From the NCBI GenBank assembly GCA_947479535.1, contig CANJZQ010000025.1:1-33604 (forward strand): a DNA stretch of 33,604 nucleotides. Direction: 5' to 3'. Shown here one piece after another: positions 1 to 8,217 of this stretch (position 1 is its first letter; each line of letters starts with the position of its first letter). The notes under the pieces are model-generated. The model saw only the letters and a list, made by a program, of their open reading frames with translations. It searched no databases and was not told where the DNA came from. The position numbers and the translations under genes were made by a program. Origin of the DNA: Oligoflexales bacterium (GTDB lineage Bacteria; Bdellovibrionota_B; Oligoflexia; Oligoflexales; RGVZ01).

Positions 1-144
1 AAGACAGGATCCTTCGCTGACGCTCAGGATGACGGATTAAGACAGGATCCTTCGCTGACGCTCAGGATGACGGATTAAGACAGGATCCTTCGCTGACGCT
101 CAGGATGACGGATTAAGACAGGATCCTTCGCTGACGCTCAGGAT
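1..144. repeat. Tandem ~38-bp REP-like intergenic repeat, about four copies
   Basis: A 38-bp unit is repeated essentially identically at 1-38, 39-76 and 77-114, with a fourth copy at 115-144 that diverges after its CTCAGGAT core. Each unit holds a BamHI-like palindrome (AGGATCCT) and an ATCCT...AGGAT inverted repeat able to form a small hairpin. The array lies downstream of the slyD terminator and may extend beyond the left edge. A close relative of the unit recurs at 23231-23347. The GGATCCTTCGC...CTCAGGATGACG core resembles dispersed intergenic repeats common in many bacterial genomes. No coding function is apparent. Confidence 0.9.
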
Positions 145-155
145 TACGAAACGAA

Positions 156-181
156 ACCCCGCCACTCGAAAGTGACGGGGT
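156..181 (-). terminator. Rho-independent-type hairpin downstream of slyD
   Basis: On the minus strand an 11-bp stem (ACCCCGTCACT with AGTGGCGGGGT, one G-U pair) closes on a UUCG tetraloop, 43 bp past the slyD stop. The following bases are T-rich (TTCGTTTCGT) but not a clean U-run, so termination is likely rather than certain. Confidence 0.65.
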
Positions 182-224
182 CTGATCGTGATAAATCACA
201 CGATAAATCCTTCGAACTTTTAAA

Positions 225-701
225 CTAGTGGTGGTGGCCACCAGCACCGTGAGCATGACCATGCTCGAGTTCGTCTTTGGTCGCAGGGCGCATTTCTGCG
301 ATCTCGACTTTGAAAACGAGATCCTTGCCAGCCAATGGATGGTTCGCATCAAGGGTCACATGGCTTTCAGTCACCGATGTCACCACCATGATTGGATCAT
401 CCTGATCAGGGCCGCCGCGGAACATGTCGCCGATTTTAACTTCGGAGGTCGGCAACTGATCGACCGGAACATTGGCAACGAGGGTTTCATCACGGTCGCC
501 GTAGGCGTCTTCGGCCTTCACGTGAACTTCACGTTTGTCGCCCTTTGACATGGTCAGGAGAACGCTCTCCAGACCAGGAATGATTTGACCTGAACCTTCC
601 AAAAACGCGAGCGGCTCGCCGGCTTCAGACTGGTCGATCATTTCGCCCTTCATGTCGTGAAGAACGTAGTGGAACTCTATAACGCGCGGGTTGCTGGACA
701 T
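225..701 (-). CDS. slyD: SlyD-like FKBP-type peptidyl-prolyl cis-trans isomerase, 158 aa
   Basis: Predicted cytoplasmic prolyl isomerase and chaperone that catalyses cis-trans isomerisation of X-Pro bonds. The N-terminal FKBP half shows PLAFLEGSGQIIPGLE; the insert-in-flap region follows (VKAEDAYGDRDE, PVDQLP), then the closing FKBP strand (HPLAGKDLVFKVEI). The tail is His-rich (GHAHGAGGHHH), as in SlyD proteins that bind nickel or other divalent metals, though shorter than the E. coli tail. The start is ATG at 701, preceded by AGAGG seven bases upstream. An in-frame TTG 30 bp further upstream lacks such a site. There is no signal peptide. A 94-bp gap separates it from mqnA upstream, and the 156-181 hairpin follows it. 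Family assignment is secure; the metal role is inference from the tail. Confidence 0.93.
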   Translation of the reverse strand: MSSNPRVIEFHYVLHDMKGEMIDQSEAGEPLAFLEGSGQIIPGLESVLLTMSKGDKREVHVKAEDAYGDRDETLVANVPVDQLPTSEVKIGDMFRGGPDQDDPIMVVTSVTESHVTLDANHPLAGKDLVFKVEIAEMRPATKDELEHGHAHGAGGHHH

Positions 702-795
702 GTGGGCCTCTTTTCTGTCTTGAGGGCTCAAAGAGCCATTCTGAAACGGTGGCTTATCACCCAGAAGTCCAAAAAAACAACCCTAAAGGAAGGCC

Positions 796-1851
796 TCAAT
801 GCAGTGAAGAAATCACGCCCGACGCGTCGGCCGTTTGCTGCTGCCACCGCATCAGGCGCTGAAGGGCCATCTCATCATTGTCAGGGCGGACCGAACCGGT
901 CGCCCGGGCCAGGCACAGATAGAGCACAAGACCCCTGAGATGCTGGGGAGTTAGAGTGTATTCGATGACACGCCAGTAGCGCTGCAAATCAACCATTTCC
1001 ACACCGGATCCAAGGGGCGAATCCATCAAAGCGGCACGGTAATCCGCCGACGACACCCGCATCTTGGCCTGGGCAAATTCGGCACTTTCTTTGATGGCAT
1101 TCATGAAAGGGCGCAGGCCGGCAGCCTCAACGGCATCTGTGTTCGATCCAAGCTGCCAAACGGCAAAAACAAAGGGCAGGCCCGTGATCCGGTTCCAAAC
1201 CTCTCCAAGGTCCAAAATTTGAGGAAATTCGGACCGGCGCTTCAGGGCTTCATCCCCAATCAAAAGTTCAACGGAATCGCTTTCACCGGACGGCGGAACG
1301 CTTTCGCCGGTCCGGGGCTCCATCCCGCGCGCATCGGGTCCAAACAGCAACCTGTGCAGAGTTTTTGTCATGGCCGCACTGGCGGCTGAAACCGGTGTCA
1401 GTTTGATCTGTCCAGATGCATTAACCAGACCCGGAGTGGCTTTTTCACTGACGGCAGCAAAAAGATCACGGGCAATCTGGCGGGGATCAAAAGGCCGCAG
1501 AGCCGTGACGCGGGCGTAGGTTTCCTTCAGTTCGGCAATGCGTTCCTGCCAAACATCAAACGTACGATTCTGCGCGGCAGGAAAGCCCAGATACACACTC
1601 ATCACGGGTCCTGTGGAGGCAACACCCACCGGCAGCGCAAAGTTGAGTTGATTGTGTTTGAGCAAGCATATGCTGGAGGCAGGCGCCATCTGTATGCTGC
1701 CCTCAACCAGCCAGCGGTTCACCTGGGAAGGATGACCGTCGCGAAATTCGACTCGTCCGGCAAGGGCCTTGCGCAACTCCAACCGCAAAGGCCAAAGGTT
1801 CCAATAATTGATCCATCCAAAACTTGCGCTTGGTGCAGGGTTGACAGCCAT
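796..1851 (-). CDS. mqnA: Chorismate dehydratase MqnA (futalosine menaquinone pathway), 351 aa
   Basis: Periplasmic-binding-protein-like enzyme that dehydrates chorismate to 3-[(1-carboxyvinyl)oxy]benzoate, the first step of menaquinone synthesis by the futalosine route. The N-terminus has the family's NYWNLWPL strand, then APASSICLL and a GVASTGPVMSVYL segment. The central signature is LLIGDEAL followed by DLGEVWNRITGLPFVFAVW, which is characteristic of MqnA. At 351 residues it is longer than many family members (about 270-290). The extra length seems to lie in the segment before LLIGDEAL (a Pro/Gly/Ser-rich stretch) and in an N-terminal extension. The ATG directly follows the hemL TGA (TGAATG), implying translational coupling. 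No other mqn gene is in the window. The related sub-family MqnD is less likely given the motif spacing. Confidence 0.85.
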   Translation of the reverse strand: MAVNPAPSASFGWINYWNLWPLRLELRKALAGRVEFRDGHPSQVNRWLVEGSIQMAPASSICLLKHNQLNFALPVGVASTGPVMSVYLGFPAAQNRTFDVWQERIAELKETYARVTALRPFDPRQIARDLFAAVSEKATPGLVNASGQIKLTPVSAASAAMTKTLHRLLFGPDARGMEPRTGESVPPSGESDSVELLIGDEALKRRSEFPQILDLGEVWNRITGLPFVFAVWQLGSNTDAVEAAGLRPFMNAIKESAEFAQAKMRVSSADYRAALMDSPLGSGVEMVDLQRYWRVIEYTLTPQHLRGLVLYLCLARATGSVRPDNDEMALQRLMRWQQQTADASGVISSLH

Positions 1852-3192
1852 TCAGCGGCCCGCCTTCGCGTTTGGACTTTCGGCAATGACGCGGAATGCC
1901 CTGCGTGCCGCATCCAGAGTCGCATCGATGTCAGACTCTGAGTGGGCCAGCGAAAGAAACCCAGCCTCAAACGCAGACGGAGCCAGGTAGATTCCGTCAT
2001 CGAGCATCAATTGAAAGAATTTTTTAAAGTTGTCCAGATTTGCGCGCTTTGCGTCTTCAAAGTTACGGACGGAATCTTTCGCAAAGAAAAATCCAAACAT
2101 TCCGCCTTCAAAATCGACCGTGAATGGAATTCCAAATCCTTCGGCGGCAGACTTCAATCCGCTGACAAGCCGCTCACTGCGTGCAGCAAGGATTTCGTAT
2201 GCACCCGGACGCGAAAGGATTTCCAAGGTTTTAATCCCGCTGGCAACCGCAACGGGATTTCCTGAAAGGGTCCCCGCCTGGTAAACGGGCCCCGAAGGCG
2301 CCACCATGCTCATGATATCGCGGCGTCCGCCGTAAGCCCCCACAGGCATTCCACCGCCGATGACTTTACCCAGGACCGTCATGTCGGGTTTGATCCCGCA
2401 CAGGCTTTGATATCCACCGTGGGCCACCCGGAAACCGGTCATCACTTCATCAAAGATCAAAAGGGTGCCGTGTTCTTCACAACGACCCTTCAGGACATCA
2501 TAGTATCCGGACAAAGGCCGGATGAACCCGGCGTTGCCAATAATCGGCTCCACAATCACAGCGGCAATGTCGCGCCGGTTCGCTGAAAAAATTTCCCTCA
2601 ACTGATCCACGTCGTTGAAGTGAGCGGTCAGCGTATGCTGGGCCGTGGATTCTGGAACACCGGGACTACCCGAAAGGCCGAGGGTCGCAGCTCCAGATCC
2701 CGCCTTCACGAGCAACATATCCGCGTGCCCGTGATAGCAGCCCTCAAACTTTAAAATCTTGGTCCGGCCCGTAAAAGCACGCGCAACGCGCAGGGCGGAC
2801 ATGCAAGCCTCAGTTCCACTGGAAACCAGACGCACCATCTCGATGGCTGGCATGGCCTTGATGATTTTGTGGGCAAGGATACTTTCCCGCGCCGTTGGCG
2901 TGCCAAACGACAACCCGTCTGCAGCGGCCTCATTAATTGCGGCAAGGACTTCCGGGTGGGCATGTCCGACGATGGCCGGGCCCCAGCTCGTGATGTAATC
3001 GATGTAGCGGTTGCCGTCCTCATCCCACAGGTAGGCACCATTGGCCCGTTTCATGAATACCGGCGTCCCGCCGACGGATGCGAAAGCGCGAACGGGCGAA
3101 TTGACGCCCCCAGGCATCAGGCCAACGGCTTCTTCAAACAAGGCTTTGGAGCGGGGACGCAAATTATTTCGTGATAGGTAATCGTGGGACAT
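1852..3192 (-). CDS. hemL: Glutamate-1-semialdehyde 2,1-aminomutase, 446 aa
   Basis: PLP enzyme converting glutamate-1-semialdehyde to 5-aminolevulinate, the last step of C5-pathway heme precursor synthesis. Class-III aminotransferase features are in order: [12 protein letters not shown] near residues 26-37, [12 protein letters not shown] (124-135) for phosphate binding, [10 protein letters not shown] (149-158), [10 protein letters not shown] (246-255) with the PLP-ring aspartate, and the Schiff-base lysine at about residue 276 ([16 protein letters not shown]). Length is slightly above the usual 427-430, with a short C-terminal extension. The ATG at 3192 starts the conserved N-terminus, although no strong ribosome site precedes it. 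It heads the hemL-mqnA pair, joining heme and quinone synthesis, and is divergent from clpB. Confidence 0.95.
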   Translation of the reverse strand: MSHDYLSRNNLRPRSKALFEEAVGLMPGGVNSPVRAFASVGGTPVFMKRANGAYLWDEDGNRYIDYITSWGPAIVGHAHPEVLAAINEAAADGLSFGTPTARESILAHKIIKAMPAIEMVRLVSSGTEACMSALRVARAFTGRTKILKFEGCYHGHADMLLVKAGSGAATLGLSGSPGVPESTAQHTLTAHFNDVDQLREIFSANRRDIAAVIVEPIIGNAGFIRPLSGYYDVLKGRCEEHGTLLIFDEVMTGFRVAHGGYQSLCGIKPDMTVLGKVIGGGMPVGAYGGRRDIMSMVAPSGPVYQAGTLSGNPVAVASGIKTLEILSRPGAYEILAARSERLVSGLKSAAEGFGIPFTVDFEGGMFGFFFAKDSVRNFEDAKRANLDNFKKFFQLMLDDGIYLAPSAFEAGFLSLAHSESDIDATLDAARRAFRVIAESPNAKAGR

Positions 3193-3340
3193 GCCAGGTT
3201 CAGCGCCACCGTCATGGGGCCCGAAATAGGGCCAAGGACTGGTCTCATATCAGAAATTTAAGGCCTGTCCGATGGAATTGTGCACCCCCTCCCCCCACAG
3301 AAAACCCGGGGACATGGGGCCCTTATTACGCACCACCTCC

Positions 3341-3369
3341 TTGACATCCTCCATTTGGAACACATGTTG
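3341..3369 (+). promoter_or_regulatory. Candidate clpB promoter (TTGACA -35, weak -10)
   Basis: A perfect TTGACA sits at 3341-3346 in the hemL-clpB divergent intergenic region, but the hexamer 17 bp downstream (ATGTTG) is a poor -10. The CTTGAC context also resembles the -35 half of heat-shock sigma-32 promoters, which would suit clpB, but the CCCCAT-type -10 is not clear. No CIRCE inverted repeat was seen. Confidence 0.3.
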
Positions 3370-3433
3370 AGTGTAGAGCCCTGCCGGCCCCGTTTTCAAT
3401 GTTCCACCACGCGGCATCGCGGAAGGATTCGAC

Positions 3434-6049
3434 ATGGATATCAACAAGCTGACCCAGAAATCCCAGGAGGCCCTGCAAGAAGCCCAAAAGATGGCCATCG
3501 AGTTCGGCCACAACGAGGTTGATGTCGATCACCTCCTGATCAGCCTGCTCCGCCAAAGTGGCGGCCTGATTCCGAAACTCGTGACCAGCGCGGGTGCGAA
3601 CACCGAGGCCCTCATCAACCGCCTTGAAACCGGACTCGGCAAAAAACCGCGGACGTCTGGATCGGGTTATGACCCCACCAAGATTTTTTTGAGTGGTCGG
3701 TTGTCGCGTCTTTTTGTCTCGGCAGAAAAGGAAGCCCAACGCCTCAAGGACGAATATGTTTCGGTGGAACACTTGTTTATCGAGTCGATCAAACTCGACG
3801 ATAAATCGGACGCAAGCAAGGCGTTGAAGGATCTCGGGCCGAAGCTCGCCGATTTCATGAAAGCCCTGACCGCCCTGCGCGGAAACCAGCGTGTTCAAAG
3901 CAACACGCCCGAAGACACTTACGAGGCTCTCGAAAAATATGGCCGGGACCTGGTCAAGGCAGCCAGAGACAACAAACTTGATCCCGTCATCGGGCGAGAC
4001 GAGGAAATCCGTCGCGTCATCCGCATCCTGAGCCGAAAAACCAAAAACAATCCGGTCCTCATTGGCGAGCCAGGAGTCGGAAAAACGGCGATCGCCGAAG
4101 GCCTGGCCCACCGCATCGTCCGCGGCGACGTCCCCGAAGGACTCAAGGACCGGTCACTGTTCGCCCTTGATATGGGTTCGCTCATCGCCGGCGCTAAATT
4201 TCGCGGAGAGTTTGAAGAGCGCCTCAAGGCCGTTCTGAATGAAATCAAAAAGAGCGAAGGCCGCATCATCCTGTTCATCGACGAATTGCACACGATTGTC
4301 GGCGCAGGAAAAGCCGAAGGTGCCATGGATGCGGGCAACATGCTGAAGCCCATGCTGGCTCGCGGCGAATTGCACTGCATTGGAGCCACAACACTCGACG
4401 AATATCGCCAGTACATTGAAAAAGATCCGGCCCTGGAACGTCGCTTCCAGCCAGTCATGGTGGATCAACCAAATGTGGAAGACACGGTATCAATCCTGCG
4501 CGGATTGCGAGAGCGCTTCGAGGTTCATCACGGCGTAAAGATCATGGACAATGCCCTCGTGGCTGCCGCGACACTTTCGAACCGCTACATCACCGACCGT
4601 TTTCTGCCGGACAAGGCCATCGATTTGGTGGACGAAGCCTGCGCCATGATTCGCACTGAAATCGATTCCATGCCGTCAGATCTGGACTCGGCCCAGCGCA
4701 AGGTCATGCGACTTGAGATCGAAGAGGCAGCCCTCAAAAAAGAAAAAGATGATTCGAGCCGGAAACGCCTGGAGTCACTTCAAAAAGAATTGGCCGATGC
4801 GAAAACGGCGCGGGATTCCCTGCGCGCACAATACGAGTCGGAAAAACAATCCCTGCAAAAAGTCACGGTCGTACGCGCAGAAATCGAAGACACCAAACGC
4901 GCCATCGAACGTGCCGAAAGGGAATACAACCTGGATAAGGCTGCGGAGTTGCGTCACGGAAAAATGCCCGGACTTCTGGAAAAGCTGCACCAGGTTGAGG
5001 GCGCGGCATCTGCCGCGGGAGAATCAGGTGCATTGCGCCTGCTGCGCGAGGAGGTTACGGAATCCGAAATCAGCCAGATCGTCAGCCGCTGGACGGGGAT
5101 TCCAGTGACACGCCTGGTCGAAGGCGAACGGGAAAAACTTTTAAAACTCGATACAATTTTGCATGAACGGGTCGTTGGTCAGGACGAGGCGGTTCAACTG
5201 GTGAGTGATGCTGTGATCCGCGCACGCGCCGGGATCAAAGACCCGCGCCGGCCCATTGGATCCTTTATTTTCCTCGGGCCAACCGGCGTTGGAAAAACGG
5301 AACTGGCCAAGGCCCTTGCCTCTTCGCTCTTTGACAGCGAGGACAACATTGTCCGGATCGACATGTCCGAATACATGGAAAAACATGCCGTCTCGCGTTT
5401 GATCGGCGCGCCTCCGGGTTATGTTGGATACGAAGAAGGCGGACAATTGACCGAAGCCGTGCGCCGGAAACCATATTCGGTGGTCTTGTTCGATGAAATT
5501 GAAAAAGCCCACCCGGAAGTTTTCAACACGCTGCTGCAACTTCTTGACGATGGCCGCCTCACCGATTCCCAGGGCCGGACCGTTGATTTTCGCAACACGG
5601 TCGTGATCATGACGAGCAACATCGGTTCCCATCATCTTTTGGATGGGGGCATCGGCAGCGACGGTGAACTCACAGCAGGATCCCGCAGCGCGGTGATGTC
5701 TGATCTACGCACCCATTTTCGTCCGGAGTTTCTGAACCGGGTTGATGAAATCGTGATGTTCAAGCCCCTTCAGATGGAAGAGATAAAAAAGATCATCAAG
5801 ATCCTGGCGAAAGGTTTTGCCGACCGGTTGGCCGACCGTGGGATTGGATTTGAACTGGGAGATGATGCTGCAGCGCTGATCGCCGAACAGTCCTATGATC
5901 CTCAATTCGGGGCTCGCCCGATCAAACGATACCTGCAACGCGAGATGGAGACCCAGATTGCCCGGCAGTTGATCGCGGGGCAGATCAAAGAGGGCGACAA
6001 GGTTTTGGTTAGTGTTTTCGATAACAAAATAACAGCCAAAGGAACCTGA
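3434..6049 (+). CDS. clpB: ATP-dependent disaggregase ClpB, 871 aa
   Basis: Hexameric AAA+ chaperone that, with DnaK/DnaJ, extracts and refolds aggregated proteins in the cytoplasm. A double Clp N domain occupies roughly residues 1-150. AAA-1 has Walker A GEPGVGKT (211-218), Walker B ILFIDE near 279-284, and the arginine-finger region ALERRF. A coiled-coil middle domain follows (about 405-530, rich in K/E/R), which separates ClpB from ClpA and ClpC. AAA-2 has Walker A GPTGVGKT (615-622), [11 protein letters not shown] and [10 protein letters not shown], then the C-terminal D2-small domain ([15 protein letters not shown]). Length matches the family. ATG at 3434 follows GGAAGGA eight bases upstream. 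It is monocistronic or reads into the lipoprotein gene 84 bp downstream. A heat-shock promoter is expected but not proven here. Confidence 0.98.
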   Translation: MDINKLTQKSQEALQEAQKMAIEFGHNEVDVDHLLISLLRQSGGLIPKLVTSAGANTEALINRLETGLGKKPRTSGSGYDPTKIFLSGRLSRLFVSAEKEAQRLKDEYVSVEHLFIESIKLDDKSDASKALKDLGPKLADFMKALTALRGNQRVQSNTPEDTYEALEKYGRDLVKAARDNKLDPVIGRDEEIRRVIRILSRKTKNNPVLIGEPGVGKTAIAEGLAHRIVRGDVPEGLKDRSLFALDMGSLIAGAKFRGEFEERLKAVLNEIKKSEGRIILFIDELHTIVGAGKAEGAMDAGNMLKPMLARGELHCIGATTLDEYRQYIEKDPALERRFQPVMVDQPNVEDTVSILRGLRERFEVHHGVKIMDNALVAAATLSNRYITDRFLPDKAIDLVDEACAMIRTEIDSMPSDLDSAQRKVMRLEIEEAALKKEKDDSSRKRLESLQKELADAKTARDSLRAQYESEKQSLQKVTVVRAEIEDTKRAIERAEREYNLDKAAELRHGKMPGLLEKLHQVEGAASAAGESGALRLLREEVTESEISQIVSRWTGIPVTRLVEGEREKLLKLDTILHERVVGQDEAVQLVSDAVIRARAGIKDPRRPIGSFIFLGPTGVGKTELAKALASSLFDSEDNIVRIDMSEYMEKHAVSRLIGAPPGYVGYEEGGQLTEAVRRKPYSVVLFDEIEKAHPEVFNTLLQLLDDGRLTDSQGRTVDFRNTVVIMTSNIGSHHLLDGGIGSDGELTAGSRSAVMSDLRTHFRPEFLNRVDEIVMFKPLQMEEIKKIIKILAKGFADRLADRGIGFELGDDAAALIAEQSYDPQFGARPIKRYLQREMETQIARQLIAGQIKEGDKVLVSVFDNKITAKGT

Positions 6050-6133
6050 TATCATTGGAAAAAAGATACCAAATCAAAATACACCTCAACCCGGGCACGA
6101 GCCAAGCCGATGTTTCCTTTAGAGGTGAGCCGA

Positions 6134-6664
6134 ATGCGAGTGTTTTTAATTTTCTTTTATTTGGCAGCGGTTGTTGGCTGTAACGCCTCCGTCAATAAAA
6201 CTCAATTGGCTTCGGGAGTTCAGAATTCCGATGCCGCAGGCACGGGCGCAATCAAAAACGAAAATGATGTGGATCGGCTACCGCCCGTCATCACAGATCC
6301 ACAAAAAATCAAACGCCTCGCGACCGGACTTGCAGAACGCGGCGTGCCAGAGGATCTTATCCAGGATGTCATCAGAGAGTTGACGTCTGAGCGGGTTTCG
6401 CGCAAGAAGTTCGCAAGTAAAATCACTGATCCTGTCACGATCGCGAATCCCTCGGGGTCTCCGGTTCCCTTTTTTTCACCAGAACCTGGGGACTTAGCTA
6501 ATCCTCCGACACCGATACCTGACAGCGTCTTGGATTTCGGCACTGCCACACTCTCACCAAATCCAAGCGAAACTTCGTTTTTCGACGTCTTGTTCCGATC
6601 TACTCAGGGGCGTCTGGCGGCATACAACATCACGGCCAGTGTTTTTAACGCGCTATGCGCTTAA
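6134..6664 (+). CDS. Hypothetical lipoprotein, 176 aa
   Basis: Function unknown. The N-terminus is a short lipoprotein signal: MRVFL, a hydrophobic core, then the lipobox VVGC with the cysteine at residue 16. This predicts lipidation and anchoring in the inner or outer membrane. The rest is soluble, with a helical stretch around GVPEDLIQDVIRELTSERVSRKKF and a Pro/Ser-rich low-complexity part (PSGSPVPFFSPEPGDLANPPTPIP). ATG at 6134 is preceded by AGAGGTGAG, so the ATG 24 bp further upstream is not needed. It precedes a second lipoprotein gene whose ribosome site overlaps its stop codon, so the two are likely co-translated. No known domain is recognised. Confidence 0.72.
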   Translation: MRVFLIFFYLAAVVGCNASVNKTQLASGVQNSDAAGTGAIKNENDVDRLPPVITDPQKIKRLATGLAERGVPEDLIQDVIRELTSERVSRKKFASKITDPVTIANPSGSPVPFFSPEPGDLANPPTPIPDSVLDFGTATLSPNPSETSFFDVLFRSTQGRLAAYNITASVFNALCA

Positions 6665-6668
6665 GGAG
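6663..6668 (+). promoter_or_regulatory. Shine-Dalgarno AAGGAG overlapping the upstream stop codon
   Basis: AAGGAG shares two bases with the TAA stop (6662-6664) of the first lipoprotein gene and lies seven bases before GTG at 6676. This decides the start of the second lipoprotein in favour of GTG 6676 over the in-frame ATG at 6655, which has no ribosome site. Confidence 0.75.
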
Positions 6669-6675
6669 CGTTTCT

Positions 6676-7521
6676 GTGACGGAGCCCAGTCCATGTTCAA
6701 CGCGTCACCGCCGCCCGTCCAGAAATCGTTGGGTGGTGATGACAGCTTTAATGCTGCCTTGTCTGCTGGCGGTTTCGTCCTGCGGTGGGTCTAGTTTCAA
6801 AGGCTCCGGCAGCGTCCGAAAGGCATCCGTAGGCCGCACTGGACTTGATGCCAGTTCTCAATCCCTGCCAGGCACGCAGATACCCCCAAGTTTTTCCGAT
6901 GCGGGACGCGCAACCTTGGCCAGCCGGTTCAACGATTTTCTTTTTGCCGGAAGTGGACCCGGCAGCTGCGGCCTGCCAGTAACCAACAATGCCTGTCGCT
7001 CGGGTGGTACACAGGGCCTGAGCTGCCCGGCAGGGTACGCCGTTATTGGGGCGGTTGGTGACTGCTTTATGCTGCCTCAGGCCGACGCGCTCAAATATAA
7101 AATTCCGATGCAATGCAACGGCAACCGCCCGCTCTGCCAAAAGACGGGCCAGGAAGATCCGAACGTGGTGATCGAAGTCCGGATGACCAACGGCTCAGCA
7201 TGCCCCGACGGGTTCAGTGGCGATGCCAGTGGCAGCAACGTCCTTGGTGTCGTTTCTTCACCGGCCGCGTGCAACAGTTATTCAACCAGCGCATTCTGCA
7301 AGAAGACGGTTCCCCTGACATCCCTGCCGCCAGGAAGCGCCATTGTCTCAGCCATCGCGATCACTGGATCGGACAGCCACACTGATTCACCCCCGGGGTG
7401 TCCACTGAATTTCGAAGACGTTGGGACCGCCCCGGACTGCTCAAATTACACGGGCAATACCAGCATCCAATGCTGCAAAGGACTAGTTCGTTTTTGCCAA
7501 AAGAAGGACGTCGTCAAGTAG
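6676..7521 (+). CDS. Cysteine-rich hypothetical lipoprotein, 281 aa
   Basis: Function unknown. The predicted start is GTG at 6676, giving an unusually long, Arg-rich n-region (RHRRPSRNR) before a hydrophobic core and a lipobox-like VSSC near residue 36. An internal ATG at 6739 would give a shorter conventional lipoprotein signal, but its ribosome site is poor. The mature part is rich in Cys, Gly, Ser and Pro, with many cysteines in spaced pairs (GSCGLP, NNACRS, LSCPAGY, GDCFML, QCNGNRPLCQ, IQCCKG, RFCQKK). This suggests a disulfide-stabilised extracytoplasmic protein. It is coupled to the lipoprotein gene upstream. Its 3' end overlaps the convergent fau gene by 8 bp. Confidence 0.72.
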   Translation: MTEPSPCSTRHRRPSRNRWVVMTALMLPCLLAVSSCGGSSFKGSGSVRKASVGRTGLDASSQSLPGTQIPPSFSDAGRATLASRFNDFLFAGSGPGSCGLPVTNNACRSGGTQGLSCPAGYAVIGAVGDCFMLPQADALKYKIPMQCNGNRPLCQKTGQEDPNVVIEVRMTNGSACPDGFSGDASGSNVLGVVSSPAACNSYSTSAFCKKTVPLTSLPPGSAIVSAIAITGSDSHTDSPPGCPLNFEDVGTAPDCSNYTGNTSIQCCKGLVRFCQKKDVVK

Positions 7522-8116
7522 GCTTCGTGATTTCCGTCACACCTTCTTCGGTCAACACGGCATGCACTGCGACATCGTAGGATTCCACCGGAATGTTTTC
7601 CGGCAAAACAAAACGTTGCCAGCAAACTCCCATCAATGTCACTCGGGATAGATCGGGCAGCGTTCTCAAAAAACGATCATAATATCCTGCACCTGAACCA
7701 AGGCGGTTGCCGCGGCGATCGATCGCAACGCTGGGCAAAAGGATCAGGACATCACGCGACTGAAAATCAAGGCGCTGGCCATCGGCTGGTTCTTTGATGC
7801 CGAACTTGCCTTTGCGGAGTGGCTCGTAGGAACGCCACGCGACAAATTCCATCATCTTTTCAGGCAGCACCCGGGGAAAATACCAGCGCCGGTCATGGTT
7901 CTGATCTTGCTCCATCGCCGGATGAATGATGACTTCATTGCGAACGGCAAGGTAGCCGGCCACGGCACCAAATTTTTTTCTGCCAAGCCACCCTATCAAA
8001 TGGTTTTGAATTTTTACGGAAGAGGCTTCAACGTCCGCGGGAAGCATGGACTTTCGTTCCGCACGAATCGCATCTCGCAGCACTGATTTGGCATCCTTTG
8101 GCGGCGCAACAGGCAT
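7514..8116 (-). CDS. fau: 5-formyltetrahydrofolate cyclo-ligase, 200 aa
   Basis: Cytoplasmic ATP-dependent enzyme converting 5-formyl-THF to 5,10-methenyl-THF, salvaging the folinate made as a side product of serine hydroxymethyltransferase. Family features are: the basic N-terminal helix (LRDAIRAERKSM), KFGAVAGYLAVRNEV, WYFPRV, RKGKFGIKEP (typical G-I-xEP motif), LLPSVAIDRRGNRLGSGAGYYDRFL (substrate and ATP-binding GxGxGYYD motif, spanning about residues 127-151) and a C-terminal hydrophobic strand. Length is normal. ATG at 8116 begins the conserved region; a GGAG lies about 14 bases upstream. It converges on the Cys-rich lipoprotein gene with overlapping stop regions, so no terminator separates them. 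The old symbol ygfA also applies. Confidence 0.92.
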   Translation of the reverse strand: MPVAPPKDAKSVLRDAIRAERKSMLPADVEASSVKIQNHLIGWLGRKKFGAVAGYLAVRNEVIIHPAMEQDQNHDRRWYFPRVLPEKMMEFVAWRSYEPLRKGKFGIKEPADGQRLDFQSRDVLILLPSVAIDRRGNRLGSGAGYYDRFLRTLPDLSRVTLMGVCWQRFVLPENIPVESYDVAVHAVLTEEGVTEITKPT

Positions 8117-8165
8117 AAATGAAATTTCTCCAATACTTCATCTTCATTCAACATCATAAAACAAA

Positions 8166-8193
8166 TTCGCCCAGCGGGGCTACGCTGGGCGAA
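8166..8193 (-). terminator. Strong rho-independent terminator of the 8218-9198 gene
   Basis: A perfect 11-bp inverted repeat (TTCGCCCAGCG / CGCTGGGCGAA) around a 6-nt loop is followed on the minus strand by TTTGTTTT. It begins 25 bp after the stop of the membrane-anchored protein gene and lies upstream of fau, insulating the two. Confidence 0.9.
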
Positions 8194-8217
8194 CGATCAA
8201 CCTTGGGGTTTCACGAA

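Noticed and set aside
3326-4111. 261-codon open frame antisense to the start of clpB
   Set aside because: It lies wholly opposite the ClpB N domain and hemL-clpB gap, has no recognisable motif or ribosome site, and mirrors the codon pattern of the high-confidence clpB gene.
5141-5635. 164-codon open frame on the minus strand
   Set aside because: Antisense to the second AAA domain of clpB; no independent support.
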